Source: JAIPJA01 sp964390115 (GTDB lineage: Bacteria; Patescibacteriota; Patescibacteriia; Patescibacteriales; UBA12465). From it: a stretch of 10,073 nt of DNA. Below are positions 7,415-10,073 of the stretch, piece by piece. Position 1 is the stretch's first letter, and each line of letters starts with the position of its first letter. Below the pieces are notes generated by a model. It made no database searches. It saw only the letters and a list, made by a program, of their open reading frames with translations, and was not told the DNA's origin. The stretch is from NCBI GenBank assembly GCA_964390115.1, contig CAYMGT010000032.1:1-10073 (forward strand), given 5' to 3'. Made by a program: the position numbers and the translations under genes.

Positions 7415-8563
7415 TTAATTGTTTTGTTTCAAAATATCACTTAAGTGATCAATAGCCTTTATAATTGGAATTACTTGAATGCCCTCATAGTACTCTTCTC
7501 TTTGACTGTTGCAAAAAATGAAAGATTTTGATTCAGGGTAATCTTTTTTAAAAGCATGTAAACCTTTTAAATCTTTTTTATTTATATTAGATTTACGTTT
7601 TATTTCAAAGGCTAGTAATCCTTTAGGACCATAAAGAACAAAATCAACTTCTAAACCTGTAATTGAGCGCCAGTAATATATTTTATAGCCTAAATTATAA
7701 TAATCATTTATAGCTACAATTTCTTGTAAAAACAGAGTTTCTAAGGCCGGACCTTCTATTTCAGATTCTGAATCTAAAGGCCCTGTTGGACGTAGAGATC
7801 TAAACACGCCAACATCAAAATAATAGAATTTGTTATGAGAGATTAATTTTCTTTTAGCTCTTTTTTTAAATATTGGTATACGAATTGCAATAAGTAAATC
7901 TTCTAAAATTTTGAAATAATTTTCTGTTAGTTTTCTTTCTAGTTGAGATTCCTCTGCGACTTGAGTAACATTTAAAACTTCTCCTTGAGAAAATGAGGCA
8001 GTTTCTAAGAATCTGGAGAAATTGCCAATGTTACGAGTCAGGCCTTCCTGCAGTATCTCTTCTTTAAGATAAGTATAAACGTATGAGTCTAAAAATTTGA
8101 TTGGATCAGTAGAAGTATAGGCCATGGGTAATTGTCCATATTTTAAAGAATGAGATAAAGAAAAGTCTTTAGCTAATTCTTTTTTAGTTAAGGGATGGAA
8201 GTAATATGTTAAAGCTCTGCCAGCTAGTAAATTAACACCTCTTTTTCTCAGACTACGAGCACTAGATCCAGTTAAGATAAATTTATAGCTTTTGTCTTCT
8301 ATTAATTTATGTACTTCATTTAATAGAGTTGGTATTTTTTGCACTTCATCTAAAATTATCCAGTCTTTATAGTCCTCAGGAATGTAATTTAAAAGTTTCT
8401 CTGGTTTAGCCTGTAGTGTTCTATTCAGCCTTGAATCAAGTAAGTCTAAATAGATAGAATTTTTGAAATTTTTTTTAAGCCAAGTAGTTTTGCCAGTGCC
8501 ACGAGGCCCAAATAAAAAGAAGCTCTGATTATTGTTGTTTGTTCGTAATAATCTTGTATACAT
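7415..8563 (-). CDS. AAA ATPase with C-terminal DUF4143 / PD-(D/E)XK-like domain
   Basis: This 382-residue protein belongs to the widespread AAA_14-DUF4143 ATPase family, whose cellular role is not settled. The N-terminal P-loop ATPase shows Walker A GPRGTGKTT at 19-27 (K25), Walker B WIILDEVQ with D72 and E73, and a sensor-like FILTGSSARSL segment at 95-105. A helical and winged-helix-like middle follows. The C-terminal part has E305-V-D307 and E320-I-K322, 13 residues apart, which fits the D-x(n)-E-x-K core of PD-(D/E)XK nuclease folds. Whether it cuts DNA is unknown; many family members are annotated only as ATPases. It faces uvrC tail to tail across 19 nt, so it is not in the uvr operon. 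It is divergently arranged from the membrane-protein gene. Its promoter (8593-8621 on the minus strand) is surrounded by repeated half-sites, suggesting tight repression or autoregulation. Confidence 0.9.
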   Translation of the reverse strand: MYTRLLRTNNNNQSFFLFGPRGTGKTTWLKKNFKNSIYLDLLDSRLNRTLQAKPEKLLNYIPEDYKDWIILDEVQKIPTLLNEVHKLIEDKSYKFILTGSSARSLRKRGVNLLAGRALTYYFHPLTKKELAKDFSLSHSLKYGQLPMAYTSTDPIKFLDSYVYTYLKEEILQEGLTRNIGNFSRFLETASFSQGEVLNVTQVAEESQLERKLTENYFKILEDLLIAIRIPIFKKRAKRKLISHNKFYYFDVGVFRSLRPTGPLDSESEIEGPALETLFLQEIVAINDYYNLGYKIYYWRSITGLEVDFVLYGPKGLLAFEIKRKSNINKKDLKGLHAFKKDYPESKSFIFCNSQREEYYEGIQVIPIIKAIDHLSDILKQNN

Positions 8564-8575
8564 ATTTATTGTATT

Positions 8576-8616
8576 ATGGAGTTAGTAATTCCATTTTAAC
8601 ACACTTTTTGGAATTA
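8576..8616. promoter_or_regulatory. Candidate operator: three half-sites around the ATPase promoter
   Basis: Three copies of one 8-bp unit occur: TGGAGTTA (8577-8584), TAATTCCA (8586-8593, inverted) and TGGAATTA (8609-8616). The first two form a 19-bp dyad centred on G8585 with a single mismatched pair. The second and third form a perfect 8-bp-arm inverted repeat. The units flank the -10, cover the predicted start site and touch the -35 of the ATPase promoter. Units one and three share orientation and are 32 bp apart, about three helical turns. This is typical of a repressor operator; the regulator is unknown. Confidence 0.6.
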
Positions 8617-8621
8617 TACAA
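8593..8621 (-). promoter_or_regulatory. Extended -10 promoter of the ATPase gene
   Basis: Read on the minus strand, TTGTAT (8621-8616) is followed by a 17-nt spacer and TAAAAT (8598-8593). A TGT precedes the -10, giving the extended TGnTAAAAT form. The predicted start is near 8586, about 23 nt before the ATG at 8563. An alternative TATAAT on the same strand (8618-8613) lacks a good -35 at the right distance. Confidence 0.65.
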
Positions 8622-8644
8622 GACAAAAATGCGATAATTTAATA

Positions 8645-8673
8645 GCTATAAATAATTATTGTTGATTTATAGC
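8645..8673. promoter_or_regulatory. 9-bp-arm inverted repeat over the -35 of the membrane-protein gene
   Basis: GCTATAAAT (8645-8653) and ATTTATAGC (8665-8673) are perfect inverted arms around an 11-nt centre. The right arm overlaps the -35 element (8662-8667). The repeat lies upstream of both divergent transcript starts, so it should not appear in either mRNA, which favours a protein-binding site over an RNA hairpin. Its sequence is unrelated to the half-sites at the ATPase promoter. The arms are AT-rich, which lowers certainty. Confidence 0.45.
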
Positions 8674-8690
8674 CTATATTTTGATATTAT
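8662..8690 (+). promoter_or_regulatory. Extended -10 promoter of the membrane-anchored protein gene
   Basis: TTGATT (8662-8667) is followed by a 17-nt spacer and TATTAT (8685-8690), preceded by TGA to give an extended TGnTATTAT element. The predicted start is near 8697, giving a leader of about 22 nt before the ATG at 8719. Confidence 0.75.
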
Positions 8691-8718
8691 CTAAGTATAA
8701 AATTATTAAATAAAAATT

Positions 8719-9846
8719 ATGAAAAAAGGCAATAAGACTATTACTTTACAAATATTAAGTGGTGTTTTAAAGTTTTTAGCAGTTTCTGTTTCATTTCTAC
8801 TTCTTATTGTTATCATAATTCCTTCAATTTTAAGCCTTGTTAAGGGTCAAGACATTCCTCCTATTGATGAAACAGAACTTCAATTGCAAGTAGTTGATAT
8901 TTCCAAAGAAGAAAATCTTTTTTATGATTTAGATTATGATATAGAAAAAGTTAGAAATTCAGTTATATTAAAAAATATACCCAAAGAAAAAGAATTTGTT
9001 TTAGATTATTTAGATAGTGATAAATGGGATAAAGAAGTTGTGGAAAATATTTTAGCTGATAATGAGAATATACTGCAAAATTGGACATCGGCTTCTGATA
9101 AGGGTAAATTTCAATTACCTTATACAGACGGTATCCTTGAGGTATCAGGAGATATGCCAGTGACGCCTTTTAACATCTATAGAGAAGTTAGTCGTTTAAG
9201 TGGAATTAAAGCCATTTATTTAGCTAAAAATGGTCAAGAAGAAGGGGCGCTTGACGAAGCTATGAAAAATATTATTGTTGGAAGTGCTATAGAGAATTCA
9301 CAAAGTACTTTAATTGCTCATTTAGTTGGTAGGGCCGTAAAAAATACAGGTTTAGATGTATTACAAAAAGTTATTTCTATAATACCTGAAAACTCTCAAG
9401 TTATATCAGAATATCCTTTTGAGCTGGAAAATTATCAAGCAATAGCTAACCCATCTCCTTTTATAGTAGAGTATCTTGTTTGGAGACAGGGCTTAGATGA
9501 CTCTTCAGATAATAATAATTTAGAATCAGTTTTATTAGATAAAATATTGCTAAGGAATAAATTTTATTTTAAGAAAAATTTAACTATTAGTTATTATTCT
9601 GATTTTTATAATCAGTTAGTTGTAGAAGCGGAAAAAGATTGCTCTCAAGTGAGTGATGTTTCTTATCCATTTAGACCTTTAGCGACTAATAATGTATTTA
9701 AGCTTTATTTTACGGAAAATTTAATGGGAAAATTAATGAGTTCCTTTCCTGAAATGGCATTTAATAATGTGTTAGAGAAAAAATGTACTACTGAGCAGAA
9801 GCTAAAAGAAACTAATTTAATAATTAGCAGTAGACAATTGCCTTAG
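8719..9846 (+). CDS. Single-pass membrane-anchored protein of unknown function
   Basis: I do not recognise a named family for this 375-residue protein. It starts with a basic MKKGNK segment, then a hydrophobic stretch at about 12-41 that is long enough for a membrane helix. It lacks an obvious signal-peptidase site, so it is probably an uncleaved anchor with the remaining 330 or so residues outside the cytoplasm. The soluble part is acidic, predicted mostly helical, and rich in Asp, Glu and Asn. It contains only two cysteines, C308 and C356, which could form a disulfide. A helical central segment (about 190-215, SQSTLIAHLVGRAVKN) faintly resembles large bacterial families of membrane-anchored hypothetical proteins, but I cannot name one from sequence alone. 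It has its own promoter with an overlapping dyad, is divergent from the ATPase gene, and has no clear terminator after it. Base composition and codon use match the uvr genes. The ATG at 8719 is the first in frame after the promoter. Confidence 0.85.
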   Translation: MKKGNKTITLQILSGVLKFLAVSVSFLLLIVIIIPSILSLVKGQDIPPIDETELQLQVVDISKEENLFYDLDYDIEKVRNSVILKNIPKEKEFVLDYLDSDKWDKEVVENILADNENILQNWTSASDKGKFQLPYTDGILEVSGDMPVTPFNIYREVSRLSGIKAIYLAKNGQEEGALDEAMKNIIVGSAIENSQSTLIAHLVGRAVKNTGLDVLQKVISIIPENSQVISEYPFELENYQAIANPSPFIVEYLVWRQGLDDSSDNNNLESVLLDKILLRNKFYFKKNLTISYYSDFYNQLVVEAEKDCSQVSDVSYPFRPLATNNVFKLYFTENLMGKLMSSFPEMAFNNVLEKKCTTEQKLKETNLIISSRQLP

Positions 9847-9859
9847 TTTTTTATATAAT
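9831..9859 (+). promoter_or_regulatory. Promoter of the right-edge gene, inside the end of the preceding gene
   Basis: TAGACA (9831-9836, 5 of 6 matches to the -35 consensus) lies in the last codons of the membrane-protein gene. A 17-nt spacer leads to a perfect TATAAT (9854-9859). Transcription would start near 9866, about 29 nt before the ATG at 9895. The flanking sequence is very AT-rich, so a chance match is possible, but the spacing is ideal. Confidence 0.6.
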
Positions 9860-9894
9860 TTAATTTATTGTTGTTTAATAAAATAATATAGATC

Positions 9895-10073
9895 ATGAAT
9901 AAAAGAATAACTTTCTGGTATGTAAGACCAATTGGCTCGCATACTAATAACTCCTTAGCTAGATACTTAAGGGAAAATGCTAAAGACTTAAACGATGGTG
10001 AAATCAGTGTAGCAGGACAAGTTTTTTTAGTTTATCAAGTAGACTATGAAACAATTAGCTTGCTACAAAAAAG
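9895..10073 (+). CDS. Start of an unrecognised gene (partial, runs off the right edge)
   Basis: An ATG at 9895 opens a frame that stays open to the window end (59 full codons plus 2 bases). The protein begins MNKRITFWYVRPIGSHTN, followed by mixed soluble sequence (for example LARYLRENAKDLNDGE) and a short hydrophobic strand, GQVFLVYQV. There is no signal peptide or membrane helix in this part, so it looks cytoplasmic. I do not recognise the family. It follows the membrane-protein gene by 48 nt in the same direction and has its own likely promoter at 9831-9859, so it may be expressed separately or by read-through. The start lacks a Shine-Dalgarno motif, like every other gene here. Confidence 0.7.
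   Translation, partial: MNKRITFWYVRPIGSHTNNSLARYLRENAKDLNDGEISVAGQVFLVYQVDYETISLLQK

Noticed and set aside
7436..7449. Perfect 14-bp palindrome ATCACTTAAGTGAT near the 3' end of the ATPase gene, considered as a terminator or operator.
   Set aside because: It lies inside coding sequence, has only a 5-bp stem around TTAA, and no U-tract on either strand. A palindrome of this length is expected about once by chance in 10 kb of AT-rich DNA.
7414..8718. ATPase plus divergent membrane protein as a defence or toxin-antitoxin module.
   Set aside because: The divergent layout and operator-like repeats are suggestive, but no toxin, antitoxin, nuclease partner or known defence gene is visible, and AAA/DUF4143 ATPases are common without such a role.

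Overview
The window is a low-GC bacterial chromosome segment, probably from a streamlined lineage. The Candidate Phyla Radiation (Patescibacteria) is my best guess, with low-to-moderate confidence. The reasons are the AT-rich coding style, tight gene packing, shortened versions of normally conserved repair proteins, an AAA/DUF4143 ATPase, and no Shine-Dalgarno motif before any start codon. The -35/-10 promoters are ordinary sigma70-type (TTGACA/TATAAT-like), which argues against Bacteroidota. TGA is not used as a sense codon in any long gene, so the UGA-glycine code of Gracilibacteria/SR1 does not apply.

Layout. (1) 1-49 is the last codons of an upstream gene, closed by a strong intrinsic terminator at 82-113. 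(2) 249-1763 is a self-contained cassette: consensus promoter, two dyads at and just after the predicted transcript start, a flotillin/SPFH membrane-scaffold gene (360-1712), and its own terminator. This gene is visibly richer in GC than everything around it. (3) 1796-7395 is a uvrB-uvrA-uvrC operon driven by one extended -10 promoter. The genes are 8 nt apart (uvrB/uvrA) and overlap by 4 nt (uvrA/uvrC). (4) 7415-8563 on the minus strand is an AAA ATPase with a C-terminal DUF4143/PD-(D/E)XK-like domain, convergent with uvrC across only 19 nt. (5) 8564-8718 is a divergent control region holding two extended -10 promoters and at least two well-formed DNA dyads. (6) 8719-9846 is an unrecognised single-pass membrane-anchored protein. 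(7) From 9895 an unrecognised gene with its own promoter runs off the window.

The most interesting item is the nucleotide excision repair operon. All three proteins keep the catalytic and ATP-binding residues I can check, but each has lost accessory domains. UvrA lacks the insertion domain; its whole length deficit of about 107 residues maps there. UvrB lacks the C-terminal UVR domain. UvrC lacks its own UVR domain plus linker and the C-terminal helix-hairpin-helix domain, while keeping the GIY-YIG nuclease, the cysteine cluster and all four RNase H-like active-site residues. The loss of UVR from both UvrB and UvrC removes the two halves of one known protein-protein contact. This looks like a coherent minimal excinuclease rather than random decay.

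The second theme is DNA-level regulation. The ATPase promoter carries three copies of an 8-bp half-site, the membrane-protein promoter has a 9-bp-arm inverted repeat over its -35, and the flotillin promoter has two dyads immediately downstream of its -10. None of these is part of a terminator.
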